Assembly (NCBI RefSeq): GCF_024448715.1
Contig: NZ_JAMOHZ010000005.1
Coordinates: 410,512 to 474,511 of the forward strand
From: Stutzerimonas stutzeri
GTDB taxonomy: Bacteria > Pseudomonadota > Gammaproteobacteria > Pseudomonadales > Pseudomonadaceae
Reading direction: 5' to 3'
Length of the DNA: 64,000 nt
Each line of letters opens with the position of its first letter. Position 1 is the first letter of the stretch. Of the stretch, positions 27,045 through 36,600 are shown in pieces. Both the position numbers and the translations under genes were made by a program. The notes beneath the pieces are model-generated. The model was not told where the DNA came from. It made no database searches and saw nothing but the letters and a program-made list of their open reading frames with translations.

Positions 27045-27069
27045 ATTCGCGAGCAAGCTCGCTCCTACA
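27045..27069. repeat. Pseudomonas REP element
   Basis: The sequence TTCGCGAGCAAGCTCGCTCC followed by TACAA is the typical Pseudomonas repetitive extragenic palindrome (reverse strand reads TTGTAGGAGCGAGCTTGC). A degenerate partner follows at about 27093-27115 (TGAGGAGCGGGCCTTACAGG). It lies in the gap downstream of metE. Confidence 0.75.
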
Positions 27070-27142
27070 AAAAGCGGCCTGCGCATGCTTTTGTGAGGAG
27101 CGGGCCTTACAGGCGGTGCATATCTGGGGAGACGCATCAGCG

Positions 27143-29443
27143 TCAGGCCACCCTGTTCTCGTGCGTCGCGCGCAGCTGCCTTGCCGCCGCAACCATATTC
27201 ACCAGCGCCGCTTCGGTTTCCGCCCAGCCGCGAGTCTTCAGGCCGCAGTCAGGGTTGACCCAGAGCCGCTCGGCAGGGATTCGCTCGCGGGCTTTTTCCA
27301 GTAACTGCACCATCTCATGGGTATCCGGCACCCGTGGCGAATGGATGTCATAAACACCAGGGCCGATATCGTTGGGATAGTCGAAAGCGCGGAATGCCTC
27401 AAGCAGCTCCATTTGCGAGCGCGAGGTCTCGATAGTGATGACATCGGCATCCATCGCAGCGATCGACTCGATCACATCGTTGAATTCGCTGTAGCACATA
27501 TGCGTATGGATCTGCGTTTCATCCCGTACGCCGCTCGCGCACAGACGAAACGCCTCCACTGCCCAGTCGAGGTAACCACGCCATTGGGCACGGCGCAGCG
27601 GCAGACCTTCGCGGAACGCCGCTTCATCGATCTGCACGATCTTGATTCCCGCCGCTTCGAGGTCGCAGACCTCGTCACGGATCGCTAGCGCCAGTTGCCG
27701 TGCCTGCTGCTCGCGGCTGATATCGTCGCGAGTGAACGACCACATCAGCATGGTCACCGGCCCAGTCAGCATGCCTTTCATGGTTTTGCTGGTCTGCCGC
27801 TGTGCGTAGCGAATCCACTCCACTGTCATTGGCGCTTGGCGGCTCAGATCGCCATAGATCACTGCAGGTTTAACGCAGCGTGAGCCGTAGCTCTGCACCC
27901 ATCCGAAACGGGTAAAGGCATAACCGTCCAGCTGTTCGGCGAAATACTCGACCATGTCGTTGCGCTCCGCCTCGCCATGTACCAGCACATCCAGCCCCAG
28001 CTGCTCTTGCACCGCCACTGCATGACGAATTTCAGCCTGCATCGCCTCGGTGTAATCAGTTTGCGTCAGCTTGCCCTGCTTGAATGCCTGCCGCGCCAGA
28101 CGAATCGCCGGAGTTTGCGGAAACGATCCGATGGTCGTGGTCGGAAACGACGGCAGATTCAGGCGTACACGCTGCTTCTCGATACGCTCGGCGAAACTGG
28201 ACTGCCGCTGACTGTGCCGCGGCTTGATTGCCGCCAGCCGCGCTTGTACTTCGGGCTTATGAATCCGCGGCGATTGCGCTCGACTGGCCTGGACCGCGCG
28301 GCTGTGCTGCAGCGCAGCCTGCACCTGAGCATCTTTCGGTTGGTCGACCGCACGCGCCAGAACCGCGACCTCGGCGCATTTCTGCACCGCGAAGGCCAGC
28401 CAGCTCTTGAGCTCGGCATCCAGTTGATCTTCTCGCGCCAGATCCACTGGCGTATGCAGCAACGAACAGGACGGCGCGACCCACAGCCGCTCGCCCAGAC
28501 GTTCGGCGGCATGCTGTAGCACATTCAGCGCTTGGTCCAGATCACAGCGCCAGACGTTGCGCCCGTTGACGAGGCCGAGGGAAAGAATTTTGTAAGCCGG
28601 TAGGCGATCCAGGATTACCGGGTACTGGTCTGGCGCGCGCACCAGGTCGATATGCAGACCATCCACAGGCAGCGTGGCGGCTAGCCCCAGATTGTCTTCC
28701 AGACCGCCGAAGTAGGTCGCGACCAGCTTCTTCAGCGGTGCGCGTTGCAACAGGTTGTAGGCACGTTCGAACGCGTTTTTCCAATCCTGCGGCAGATCCA
28801 ACACCAGAACCGGCTCATCGATCTGCACCCACTCGACACCTTGCGCTGCGAGCCGCTCAAGCACTTCGCCATAAACCGGTAGCAGCCTGTCGAGCAGCTC
28901 CAGCTTGTCGAACGCATCCCCTTTAGCCTTGCCCAGCCAAAGGTAGGTTAGCGGGCCGATCAGTACTGGCTTGACGGCGTGCCCCAGCGCCTGGGCTTCT
29001 TCGACCTCTTCGAACAACTGCGTCCAGGACAGCTGGAATTGCTGATCGATGGTGAATTCCGGGACCAGGTAGTGGTAGTTAGTATCGAACCACTTGGTCA
29101 TTTCCTGCGCCTGCGCACCGCCACAGCAGCTCTTGGTCACGCCGCGCGCCGTGGTGAACAACGTATCCAGAGTCGGCTGGCCATCGAGCGGTCGAAAGCG
29201 CTCCGGTACTACGCCAAACATCAAAGAATGCGTCAGCACTTGGTCGTACCAGGCGAAATCGCCGACCGGCAGCAATTCGATACCGGCGTCGGCCTGCAAT
29301 TGCCAGTGAGCGGCACGCAGATCGCGGCCGACCTGGCGTAACCCGCGCTCGTCCAGATCACCTTTCCAATACGCCTCGAGCGCTTTTTTCAATTCACGGT
29401 CGGCGCCGATGCGCGGGAAGCCCAAGGAATGAGCAACAGCCAT
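27143..29443 (-). CDS. metE: Cobalamin-independent methionine synthase MetE
   Basis: Transfers a methyl group from 5-methyltetrahydropteroyltriglutamate to homocysteine, the last step of methionine synthesis, without B12. The protein has 766 residues from the ATG at 29443 with GGAGA upstream. Two related barrel halves: the N-terminal [18 protein letters not shown] and the C-terminal catalytic half starting near [12 protein letters not shown]. Zinc ligands are in HMCYSEFND and [19 protein letters not shown] is conserved. Divergent from metR, the standard regulatory pair. Confidence 0.97.
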   Translation of the reverse strand: MAVAHSLGFPRIGADRELKKALEAYWKGDLDERGLRQVGRDLRAAHWQLQADAGIELLPVGDFAWYDQVLTHSLMFGVVPERFRPLDGQPTLDTLFTTARGVTKSCCGGAQAQEMTKWFDTNYHYLVPEFTIDQQFQLSWTQLFEEVEEAQALGHAVKPVLIGPLTYLWLGKAKGDAFDKLELLDRLLPVYGEVLERLAAQGVEWVQIDEPVLVLDLPQDWKNAFERAYNLLQRAPLKKLVATYFGGLEDNLGLAATLPVDGLHIDLVRAPDQYPVILDRLPAYKILSLGLVNGRNVWRCDLDQALNVLQHAAERLGERLWVAPSCSLLHTPVDLAREDQLDAELKSWLAFAVQKCAEVAVLARAVDQPKDAQVQAALQHSRAVQASRAQSPRIHKPEVQARLAAIKPRHSQRQSSFAERIEKQRVRLNLPSFPTTTIGSFPQTPAIRLARQAFKQGKLTQTDYTEAMQAEIRHAVAVQEQLGLDVLVHGEAERNDMVEYFAEQLDGYAFTRFGWVQSYGSRCVKPAVIYGDLSRQAPMTVEWIRYAQRQTSKTMKGMLTGPVTMLMWSFTRDDISREQQARQLALAIRDEVCDLEAAGIKIVQIDEAAFREGLPLRRAQWRGYLDWAVEAFRLCASGVRDETQIHTHMCYSEFNDVIESIAAMDADVITIETSRSQMELLEAFRAFDYPNDIGPGVYDIHSPRVPDTHEMVQLLEKARERIPAERLWVNPDCGLKTRGWAETEAALVNMVAAARQLRATHENRVA

Positions 29444-29496
29444 AACAATCTCCATCATTTCGAATCGATGGCGAATTGTGGGCGGCGCACCCGTGA

Positions 29497-29549
29497 TGAG
29501 ACAAACTCAGGTTATTATCTTTCATCTTTAGATATGCTCATCTTGAGCA
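29497..29549. promoter_or_regulatory. Putative MetR operator region between metE and metR
   Basis: Two inverted repeats lie in the shared 285-bp promoter region. TGAGACAAACTCA (29497-29509) fits the TGA-N7-TCA spacing of the known MetR site (TGAA-N5-TTCA); TGCTCATCTTGAGCA (29535-29549) is a perfect 6-bp repeat with a 3-bp spacer. Between them a GATAAT-like box on the minus strand could serve metE. Assignment to MetR is by position and partial match. Confidence 0.5.
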
Positions 29550-29728
29550 GCGTCGCGGCTAGATCTACAGATTCCCATCCAAGCCGCTTTTCCCGGCTCG
29601 ACAATCATGAGCGCGCTAAGACACACTTCGCCATTCACAATGAGCTGCACTCAAGTCGCTAGCCTATTCTGATTGAACGCCCTCCTTTCTTCAGGGCCTT
29701 GATCGCACGTAACCGCAGGAAGCCGGGC

Positions 29729-30655
29729 ATGCTGGAAATTCGTCACCTGAAAACCCTTCATGCACTACGCGAGACAGACAGTCTCGTCGAAGCGGCGGAA
29801 CGCCTGCACCTGACCCAGTCAGCGCTCTCGCATCAGTTCAAGGAATTGGAAGAACGTCTGGGCCTGCAGTTGTTCGTGCGCAAAACTCGGCCCGTACGCT
29901 TCACCAGCGCCGGCTTGCGTCTGTTGCAGCTGGCCGACAGCCTGCTGCCGCAACTACGCAGCGCAGAGCGTGACTTGGCAAGACTGGCCGGCGGCACCGC
30001 CGGACGTCTGCATATGGCTATTGAGTGTCATAGCTGCTTCCAATGGCTGATGCCAACGATCGATCAATTCCGCGATGCCTGGCCGGAAGTCGAGCTTGAT
30101 CTGGCTTCGGGCTTTTCCTTCGCCCCGCTACCTGCGCTGGCGCGTGGCGATCTGGATCTGGTGGTGACGTCCGACCCCATCGAGCTGCCAGGCATCACTT
30201 ATGTCCCGCTGTTCACCTACGAAGCCCTACTCGCGGTCGCCAATCAACATCCGCTGGCGGCCCGGCCCTATGTGCGCGCCGAAGACCTGGCCAGCGAAAC
30301 GCTGATCACCTACCCGGTGGAACGCGACCGACTGGATATTTTCACCCGCTTCCTGGAGCCGGCCGACGTCGAGCCAGCGCAGGTCCGCACCTCGGAACTC
30401 ACGGTGATGATGATGCAGCTGGTCGCCTCGGGTCGCGGCGTCTGCTGCGTGCCGAACTGGGCGTTGCATGAATACAGCGCGCGTGGCTACGTCACCGCCA
30501 AGCGTCTGGGCGAGAAGGGCCTGTTTGCCACGCTATTCGCAGGCATTCGCGCCGACATGCTGGATTCGCCATTCATGCGTGATTTCCTGCTGACGGCCAA
30601 GGACACCTCTTTCGCCACCCTCGAAGGCGTCAGCGCGGCGCCAAAGGCAAGATAA
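29729..30655 (+). CDS. metR: LysR-type regulator MetR
   Basis: Homocysteine-responsive LysR-type activator of metE and other methionine genes. The 308-residue protein has the winged HTH at 1-60 (MLEIRHLKTLHALRETDSL, then LTQSALSHQFKELEERLG) and an effector domain with the MetR-like LHMAIECHSCFQWLMP. Start at 29729 has AGGA upstream and gives the conserved N-terminus; the ten codons before it are not conserved. Its stop is 4 bp from the convergent COG3146 gene. Confidence 0.94.
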   Translation: MLEIRHLKTLHALRETDSLVEAAERLHLTQSALSHQFKELEERLGLQLFVRKTRPVRFTSAGLRLLQLADSLLPQLRSAERDLARLAGGTAGRLHMAIECHSCFQWLMPTIDQFRDAWPEVELDLASGFSFAPLPALARGDLDLVVTSDPIELPGITYVPLFTYEALLAVANQHPLAARPYVRAEDLASETLITYPVERDRLDIFTRFLEPADVEPAQVRTSELTVMMMQLVASGRGVCCVPNWALHEYSARGYVTAKRLGEKGLFATLFAGIRADMLDSPFMRDFLLTAKDTSFATLEGVSAAPKAR

Positions 30656-30659
30656 GCGC

Positions 30660-31790
30660 TCAGTCCGGCTGGCGGTAAGGCAGCGCATCGCGCGCCGACT
30701 CGGCATAGCGCATTACGCCGAGGCGCTCTTGCTCCAGAAATTCGCTTACCGCCGCGCGCAGCCCCGGATGCGCCAGGTAATGCCATGATCGGGTGATTAC
30801 CGGCTCGAATCCACGAATCAATTTGTGCTCACCCTGCGCCCCAGCATCGAAACGGGGCAGCTTGGCAGCAATGGCCTGGTCGATGCCCTGATAGAAACAC
30901 GTCTCGAAATGCAGCCGGTCGAACTCGGCCAAACAGCCCCAATAACGACCGTAAAGCCCCTGCGTATCGATCAGGCTGAAGGCCATGGCTACCGGTTGGC
31001 CGCCCTGCTTCGCCAGCACCAAACGAATCGCCTCCGGCATGCGCTCGGCTAGCAGGCTGAAAAAGCTACGCGTCAGATAAGGCGCCTGACCGCGCAAGTA
31101 GTAAGTGTTAGCGTAGCAGGCATAGACGAAATCCCACTCAGCTTCGCTGACCTGATGGCCGTCGCGCCAATCGAACTCGATCCCCTGTCCCGCCACCTGC
31201 TCGCGCTCCTTGCGCAGCTGCTTGCGTTTGCGCGAAGTGAGGCCATCGAGGAAGTCTTGGAAGTCCCGGTAGCCACGGTTGTGCCAGTGGAATTGACAGC
31301 CGATGCGTTCCAACCAACCGTCACGCCCGTGAAATACGGCGTCAGCATCCGCCTCGGTGAAATTCACGTGCAGGCTCGATTGCCCGTGCTCGACAAGTCC
31401 GGAACAGAGTTGATCGAGCAATTGCCCAGCGGCGTTGCGATCGCCCAGCAGGCGCGCCCCGGTCACCGGCGAGAACGGCACCGCGCAGAGCAGCTTGGGG
31501 TAGTACTCGATCCCGGCTCGGTGACAGGCGTCAGCCCAGGCCCAGTCGAACACGTATTCGCCGTTGGAGTCGGTTTTGCGATACAGCGGCAGCGCGGCGA
31601 TAACTTCACCCTGCGCGTCGCTGAGCAACTGATGCCGCGGTCGCCACCCGCTGCGACCACCGACACTACCGCTGTCTTCCAGCGAGGACAGAAAGGCGTG
31701 GCGAAGAAAGGGCTGTAGATCGTTACCGAGCAAGGCATCCCAACGAGCGGGCGCGATGTCGGCGAGGCAGGAAAGAGTCTGGATAGGCAT
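30660..31790 (-). CDS. GNAT-fold protein of the COG3146/DUF482 family
   Basis: A 376-residue cytosolic protein of the family once called predicted N-acyltransferase or peptidogalycan biosynthesis protein. Typical segments are HAFLSSLEDSGSVGGRSGW, AGIEYYPKLLCAVPFSPVTG, and the C-terminal FKTCFYQ-like block FETCFYQGIDQAI. The fold is two fused GNAT-like (FemAB-like) units. Its substrate is not known. It lies downstream of the oprP terminator and is probably transcribed separately. Confidence 0.88.
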   Translation of the reverse strand: MPIQTLSCLADIAPARWDALLGNDLQPFLRHAFLSSLEDSGSVGGRSGWRPRHQLLSDAQGEVIAALPLYRKTDSNGEYVFDWAWADACHRAGIEYYPKLLCAVPFSPVTGARLLGDRNAAGQLLDQLCSGLVEHGQSSLHVNFTEADADAVFHGRDGWLERIGCQFHWHNRGYRDFQDFLDGLTSRKRKQLRKEREQVAGQGIEFDWRDGHQVSEAEWDFVYACYANTYYLRGQAPYLTRSFFSLLAERMPEAIRLVLAKQGGQPVAMAFSLIDTQGLYGRYWGCLAEFDRLHFETCFYQGIDQAIAAKLPRFDAGAQGEHKLIRGFEPVITRSWHYLAHPGLRAAVSEFLEQERLGVMRYAESARDALPYRQPD

Positions 31791-31818
31791 GTGCGCCAGT
31801 CTGGCGGCTAAACCGAAC

Positions 31819-31846
31819 GAAAAAAAGCCCCATGAGCATGGGGCTT
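31819..31846 (-). terminator. Rho-independent terminator of oprP
   Basis: On the minus strand AAGCCCCATG and CATGGGGCTT form a 10-bp stem with a two-base loop, followed by a U-run (A-run at 31819-31826 on the plus strand). It lies 33 bp beyond the oprP stop. Confidence 0.9.
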
Positions 31847-31878
31847 GAAAGGAGCATCACGGATGGAGCGGTGTTGCG

Positions 31879-33177
31879 TTAGAACACGTACTGCGCGCGG
31901 AACACCATGCCGTCGCCGTCGTCATCGCCGTTAGCGTTCTCGGAGTTGTCGACCTTGGCTTTCACGTAGTAACCACTGAGCTTGACGTTCTCATTGGCGT
32001 ACCAGTTCAGGCCAATGTTGTGCACCTTGCCTTCGACATCGGCGGTGGGATCGATGCCCACGGTGTCATCCTCAGCCTCGATGTTGTCGTAGCGATAGAA
32101 CACTTCCCAGGCGCCAATCTGCTTGTTCTGCGGCTTGATGGAGTCGAAGCGGCCGAGTTTGTAGGTACGAGCTTCACCGGTCAGGGTGTAGGCGACCTGG
32201 GCGTAGTAGCCAGTGGCTTCGATGTCTTCGTAGGCGGCGTCATCGGCTTGCAGGTCGCGCTTGATGTATTCGCCCTGTACCGACAGCGGGCCCATCGCCC
32301 AGGCGGCTTCCACGCCGAAGGCCTTGTCTTCGCCGTAGGAACCGGCTGGTAGGCCGTCGTCGCCAGCCAGCTGCAGACGGTTGCCCTCGTCGCCAGCATC
32401 GTTGCCGCCCGCAGTGCTCACACCACGCATGCCCAGACGGCTGCGAATACGAGTGTCGACCGCGGTGTCGTCCAGGTCGCGCTGGGCGAAGTTCAGCCCC
32501 AGGTGGAGGACGTTGCCCGACTCGTGCATCGGCGCGAAGACGCCGCGCAGGTTGAACTGCTTGACGCTGTTGCCGTCTTCGTCGTTCTGGTCCTTGGCAT
32601 GCAGGCCGGCCGACGCGTAGAAGGAGTCGCCAGCGGTGCCGTTGAGCTGAATGCCCATGCCGTTCTGGTGACCGTTGGCCCAGTCAACCAGATCATAGGC
32701 GGCGTTACGCTCTTGGGCGGTGACCCACTTGGAGCTGGTAGCTTTCTCCAGACCGAAGTCAGGGTCGAAACGGCCCATCTTGACGTTGATCGGATCGAAG
32801 CCGGTGTAGGTGATGGAGGCTTCGTCCCAATAACCGTCTTCGGAGCTGCCGGCATTGTGGGCGAAGTCGTAGCTGAACTTGTACTCCCAGTCGCTGTACG
32901 CAACGCCCGAAATCTCAAGGAAGGCGCGACGGAAATAGGCGGCATCGGCAGCGTCGCCACTGTCGGTGTAGAAACCGTCAAAGGTGCTGTAGTCGGCCTG
33001 CAGACGACCGCCAATCTTGAAGCTGAACTGCTTGTCCGTCGTGGCGACTTCCAGGCCACCCTTGGTCTTGACTACGATGTCAGCGCCGTCTGTTGTGACG
33101 GTGCCGGCGAAAGCCTGGGCGGAAACGGCCAGAGCGAGTGCGCTGGCGGCGAAACCGGCGAAGTGCTTACGGATCAT
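31879..33177 (-). CDS. oprP: Phosphate-selective porin OprP/OprO family
   Basis: Outer-membrane anion porin for phosphate or polyphosphate uptake. The 432-residue precursor has a signal peptide cleaved after A24 (AQAFA), then the mature start [20 protein letters not shown], almost that of P. aeruginosa Opr[28 protein letters not shown] and [16 protein letters not shown] are also family signatures, and it ends in a C-terminal Phe (AQYVF) as outer-membrane barrels do. OprP and OprO cannot be told apart here. A Pho-box-like sequence is about 100 bp upstream. Confidence 0.93.
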   Translation of the reverse strand: MIRKHFAGFAASALALAVSAQAFAGTVTTDGADIVVKTKGGLEVATTDKQFSFKIGGRLQADYSTFDGFYTDSGDAADAAYFRRAFLEISGVAYSDWEYKFSYDFAHNAGSSEDGYWDEASITYTGFDPINVKMGRFDPDFGLEKATSSKWVTAQERNAAYDLVDWANGHQNGMGIQLNGTAGDSFYASAGLHAKDQNDEDGNSVKQFNLRGVFAPMHESGNVLHLGLNFAQRDLDDTAVDTRIRSRLGMRGVSTAGGNDAGDEGNRLQLAGDDGLPAGSYGEDKAFGVEAAWAMGPLSVQGEYIKRDLQADDAAYEDIEATGYYAQVAYTLTGEARTYKLGRFDSIKPQNKQIGAWEVFYRYDNIEAEDDTVGIDPTADVEGKVHNIGLNWYANENVKLSGYYVKAKVDNSENANGDDDGDGMVFRAQYVF

Positions 33178-33278
33178 CGAAAATTCCCCTTTGTTTAGCG
33201 TTGGAAAAACACACTGGTAGTGGCTCTTTGTGCTGCGGGAATCTTGGCGAGCCGGTATGTCAGCTAAATTGCCGTTCC

Positions 33279-33296
33279 GTAAAGGTTTTATGACAA
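33279..33296 (-). promoter_or_regulatory. Putative Pho box upstream of oprP
   Basis: Read on the minus strand, TTGTCAT-AAAA-CCTTTAC resembles the PhoB repeat pair CTGTCAT-N4-CTGTCAT (first half 6 of 7, second half weaker). It is 102 bp upstream of the oprP start, and an AT-rich AATTTAG follows about ten bases downstream where a -10 box would be expected. Confidence 0.5.
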
Positions 33297-33370
33297 GAGG
33301 AACTTAATACGATTCTGTTTATCGCTTTTGGGAACAAACAAGATACGGGTCGTTAACCCAAACGCGACGC

Positions 33371-33396
33371 AAAAAAAAGGCGGACCGAAGTCCACC
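33371..33396 (-). terminator. Rho-independent terminator of the FabH-type gene
   Basis: On the minus strand GGTGGAC and GTCCGCC pair around a TTCG tetraloop and are followed by eight T residues. It begins 29 bp after the stop at 33425. Confidence 0.9.
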
Positions 33397-33424
33397 CTTG
33401 ATGAGATTTTTGGCAGCGTAGTAA

Positions 33425-34546
33425 TCAGCGCCTGCGCAGAATCACGCTACCGATTGAATAGCCCGCGCCGAACGAACTGAGCACCCCGAGACTGCCGCTG
33501 GGCAGGTCGTCTTGATGCTTGTGGAAGGCGATTACCGAACCGGCTGAACTGGTGTTGGCGTAGGTATCGAGAATCACTGGTGCCTCTTCCGGGCTGGCGT
33601 CGCGACCCAGCAGTTTGCGCACGATCAAGTGGTTCATGTTCAGGTTCGCCTGATGCAGCCAGAAGCGTTTGACCGAACCCACCTCAATATCGTTTTCCTT
33701 CAGGTGCTCGCCGATCAGCTCGGCCACCATCGGGCAGACTTCCTTGAACACCTTGCGACCTTCCTGGACGAACAGTTTGTCCGGGTTGGTCATGTATTCC
33801 TCGGCCGTGCGGTTGAGGAAACCGAAGTTATTGCGGATGTTGTTGGAATATTCGGTCACTAGCTTGGTGCTGATCACGTCCCACTGATACGGCGAAGTGG
33901 CCTGATCGGCGCGCTCGACGATTACTGCCGTGCAGGCGTCACCGAAGATGAAATGGCTGTCCCGATCACGGAAATTCATGTGCCCGGTGCAGATCTCCGG
34001 GTTGACCATCAGGATGGCCCGCGCTTGTCCCAGCTGCACCGAGTTGGCCGCGTTCTGGATACCGAAGGTCGCCGAGGAACAGGCCACGTTCATGTCGAAG
34101 CCGAAACCCTTGATGCCCAGTGCCGCCTGTACTTCGATGGCAACCGCCGGATAAGCGCGCTGCAGGTTGGAACAGGCGACGATCACTCCATCAATGTCAG
34201 CTGCGGTCTTGCCTGCACGCTCCAGCGCCTGCTCGGCAGCCTTCACCGACATCTCGCAAAGGATCGACCATTCATCATTGCTGCGCTCGGGGATGCGCGG
34301 AACCATGCGATCCGGATCGAGAATACCGGCCTTGTCGGTGACGAAGCGGCTTTTGATGCCCGAGGCTTTTTCAATGAAGGCGGAGCTGGATTCGGGTGCT
34401 GGCTGCACCTCGCCAGCTTCAATGGCGGCAGCATGCTCGTTATTGAAGCGGTGGGCGTAAGTGTTGAAGGACTCAACCAGCTCGTCGTTGGAGATGCTCT
34501 GGGCAGGGGTATAAAGACCGGTACCGCTGATGACGACGTTATGCAC
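33425..34546 (-). CDS. Beta-ketoacyl-ACP synthase III (FabH2-like)
   Basis: Thiolase-fold condensing enzyme that joins an acyl-CoA to malonyl-ACP. The 373-residue protein has the complete triad: C156 in MNVACSSATFG, H298 in FWLHQANLNMN and N331 in DTYANTSSAGS. It has an insertion around residues 30-55 compared with standard FabH (about 320 residues) and so resembles the longer second FabH of P. aeruginosa. It is not in a fab operon, which suggests a side pathway such as use of medium-chain acyl-CoA; that part is inference. Confidence 0.88.
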   Translation of the reverse strand: MHNVVISGTGLYTPAQSISNDELVESFNTYAHRFNNEHAAAIEAGEVQPAPESSSAFIEKASGIKSRFVTDKAGILDPDRMVPRIPERSNDEWSILCEMSVKAAEQALERAGKTAADIDGVIVACSNLQRAYPAVAIEVQAALGIKGFGFDMNVACSSATFGIQNAANSVQLGQARAILMVNPEICTGHMNFRDRDSHFIFGDACTAVIVERADQATSPYQWDVISTKLVTEYSNNIRNNFGFLNRTAEEYMTNPDKLFVQEGRKVFKEVCPMVAELIGEHLKENDIEVGSVKRFWLHQANLNMNHLIVRKLLGRDASPEEAPVILDTYANTSSAGSVIAFHKHQDDLPSGSLGVLSSFGAGYSIGSVILRRR

Positions 34547-34819
34547 AGTCGTTCCTCGAATATTGGCTGATCGTTATCTGACGTTCGGAACAGAACGAAG
34601 CCGGCCTGAAGCCGATTGCGGTCGTTCATCTAGCGCCTGTTGATATGGCGGCTATTGTGCACGAAAACGTAACAGAATCTGCAGCTCAGCGCGTAAAAGC
34701 AGACAAATGTTGGCGAGGCGCAGCGGCCTATCGCCACGCATGTAAGGGCTTGGCGAGGCACGGTACCGACAAGCTTTCGGTTATTCTTGCGCTCCCCCGC
34801 GCTGCAGGACTGCTGCCCC

Positions 34820-35350
34820 ATGAAAGACCAACTCGCCGAATTGATTCGCCTGATCAGCTCGGGCTGCATGAGCGACGAGGCGATCAACCGCGTCGCCGAC
34901 GAAGCCGCTCAGGCCTATGCAGATCCTCAGGCCTTTTTGCAGGCCAATCCGGATATCAACTACGACGATGACTTCCCCATACCGCTGGGCGAATGGGTAG
35001 TGGTTGGCAGCCTGCCTGACACAGTGCTGTTCCAAGCCGACGATTATCAGATGTTATTCGAGCAGATCATCGACTCGTTCGGCCCGGACGTTGCCTTCGT
35101 GCTCAAACCCAAGCAACTGGCCAAAACCGAGCCATTGAAAGCGCTCAACCGCATCCAGACGCAGCTCAGCAGCCTGTACCCGGAAAAAGGCGGCTACGTG
35201 CTGGTGGACTTCAGCGAGCCGCTGGACGATGAACTGCAAGCCGTACTGGTTTACACCAGCGATGTGGAGCGCGTGATGGCGCTGGCGGTCGATGTGGGCA
35301 TCTATGCGGCTCCGGCACTGGCGGCTTTGCAGGCGGAACTGGGCGAATAA
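34820..35350 (+). CDS. Hypothetical soluble protein
   Basis: A 176-residue acidic protein I do not recognise. Helical at 1-40 (LAELIRLISSG, AINRVADEAAQAYAD), a loop of acidic residues INYDDDFPIPLGEWVVVG, then an alpha/beta part with YVLVDFSEPLDDELQAVLVY. No signal peptide or membrane segment. It ends 2 bp from the convergent DUF3820 gene. Function unknown. Confidence 0.65.
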   Translation: MKDQLAELIRLISSGCMSDEAINRVADEAAQAYADPQAFLQANPDINYDDDFPIPLGEWVVVGSLPDTVLFQADDYQMLFEQIIDSFGPDVAFVLKPKQLAKTEPLKALNRIQTQLSSLYPEKGGYVLVDFSEPLDDELQAVLVYTSDVERVMALAVDVGIYAAPALAALQAELGE

Positions 35351-35352
35351 GC

Positions 35353-35565
35353 TCAGCGCTGGCGCAGCGGCTCCAACAAAGACGACAAACCGTTGTGGTC
35401 GATCTCCTGCATGAGCGCCAGCAACTGGCCGATATCCCCTGGCGGGAAGCCGACTCGGGCGAACCAGTTCAGATAATTGCCCGGCAGATCGGCAATCAGA
35501 CGGCCCTTGTACTTTCCATAAGGCATCGTCTGGGTCACCAGACGTTGAAGATCTTCCGGTTTCAT
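35353..35565 (-). CDS. DUF3820 family protein
   Basis: A 70-residue protein of the DUF3820 family (sometimes called putative quorum-sensing-regulated factor). The whole domain is present: MKPEDLQRLVTQTMPYGKYK, then LIADLPGNYLNWFARVGFPPG and NGLSSLLEPLR. Start at 35565 gives the family N-terminus. The biochemical role is not established, though related domains are fused to exonucleases. Confidence 0.88.
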   Translation of the reverse strand: MKPEDLQRLVTQTMPYGKYKGRLIADLPGNYLNWFARVGFPPGDIGQLLALMQEIDHNGLSSLLEPLRQR

Positions 35566-35903
35566 GAATCGCAGGGTCGTTGAGATAAGGCCGCAGATAC
35601 TGCCACAGCACATCCACTTCGGCAGCCGTCACTAGCCAGAACATGTCTGGCCGTTCGTCATAAACAGCTTCACACCGATCATGCATCTTTGGCACATCAA
35701 CGGATCGAGCCCGCACTGCATCTGCGTCCGCTCGCGTTCTTGCGTACGCTCTGAAACTTCTGGGCCCGCCTGGAGAGACGTGATACAGCTCGGCTATGCG
35801 TGGGATAGATAATGCGATGGCGCCAGCCGCCAAATCGCTTGTCACACTAAGAACATTTTCGTGATCGCCGCCGGGCGATCACGCCTTGATCAAGGAGTGC
35901 TAG
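35566..35903. other. 338-bp gap between DUF3820 and ankyrin genes
   Basis: On the minus strand an open frame beginning with GTG at 35845 runs through this gap and onward under the neighbouring genes; its first part (FWLVTAAEVDVLWQYLRPYL) reads like protein but its codon use has a lower GC content at third positions than neighbours. No partner or stop makes it a clean gene. A strong inverted repeat sits at 35860-35883. Confidence 0.4.
35860..35883 (+). promoter_or_regulatory. Perfect inverted repeat before the ankyrin gene
   Basis: CGTGATCGCC and GGCGATCACG form two 10-bp perfect arms with a 4-bp spacer, ending about 8 bases before the AAGGAG ribosome site of the ankyrin-repeat gene. It could be an operator or an mRNA hairpin; it has no U-run, so not a terminator. 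Confidence 0.5.
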
Positions 35904-36425
35904 ATGACACAAGCCAAACCCACGCCCGAACTGGACGACGCCGCGCTGGCATTTGCCGAGCAGGTCTTCGACAGCGCCCGCGCCGGCGATGCCCAGCGCC
36001 TTGGCGAACTTCTCAGCCGCGGGCTGCCCGCCAACATCCGCAACCACAATGGCGACAGCCTGCTAATGCTCGCCAGCTACCACGGCCATCTAGACGCTTC
36101 ACGTGTATTGATCGAAAACGGCGCCGACCCCCAGTTGCGAAATGACAAAGGCCAGACACCGCTGGCTGGCGCCGCCTTCAAGGGCAGCCTGGACATGGTC
36201 AAGCTGCTGATTGAACAGGGTGCAGATGTCGAGGGCGCCTCGCCCGATGGCAAGACCGCGTTGATGATTGCCGCCATGTTCAACCGCACCGAAATAGTCG
36301 AATACCTGATCGCCCACGGTGCCGATCCGCATGCGACTGATATAAACGGCGCCACGCCGCTGGCCGCTGCAGCAATGATGGGTGCTGCCGATACGCATGC
36401 GCTGTTGAACAGCATCGGCAGCTGA
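35904..36425 (+). CDS. Ankyrin repeat protein
   Basis: A 173-residue cytosolic protein made of about four to five ankyrin repeats from residue 45 to 165 (for example GDSLLMLASYHGHLDASRVL and GKTALMIAAMFNRTEIVEYL), with a short helical lead. Ankyrin stacks bind other proteins. In some Pseudomonas an ankyrin protein is linked to catalase; no catalase gene is nearby here. AAGGAG precedes the ATG. Confidence 0.9.
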   Translation: MTQAKPTPELDDAALAFAEQVFDSARAGDAQRLGELLSRGLPANIRNHNGDSLLMLASYHGHLDASRVLIENGADPQLRNDKGQTPLAGAAFKGSLDMVKLLIEQGADVEGASPDGKTALMIAAMFNRTEIVEYLIAHGADPHATDINGATPLAAAAMMGAADTHALLNSIGS

Positions 36426-36600
36426 CCCACACGGATTACCATATCTGCCGCGGGTCACGCAGAACAATAACCCGCGGCGCCGTTGAACCATCGCGCCATA
36501 CTCCGATCTTTGTGACTGCCCCGACAGCAGGTAGCTCTCCCCTTCCGGCCGCCTGAACGGGATAATCCCGCGCTTTCTTCTGCAACCTCCGAGGTCGACC

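Noticed and set aside
32503..33198. 231-codon plus-strand frame opposite oprP
   Set aside because: Shadow of the porin gene; the minus strand encodes a clear OprP-type protein with signal peptide.
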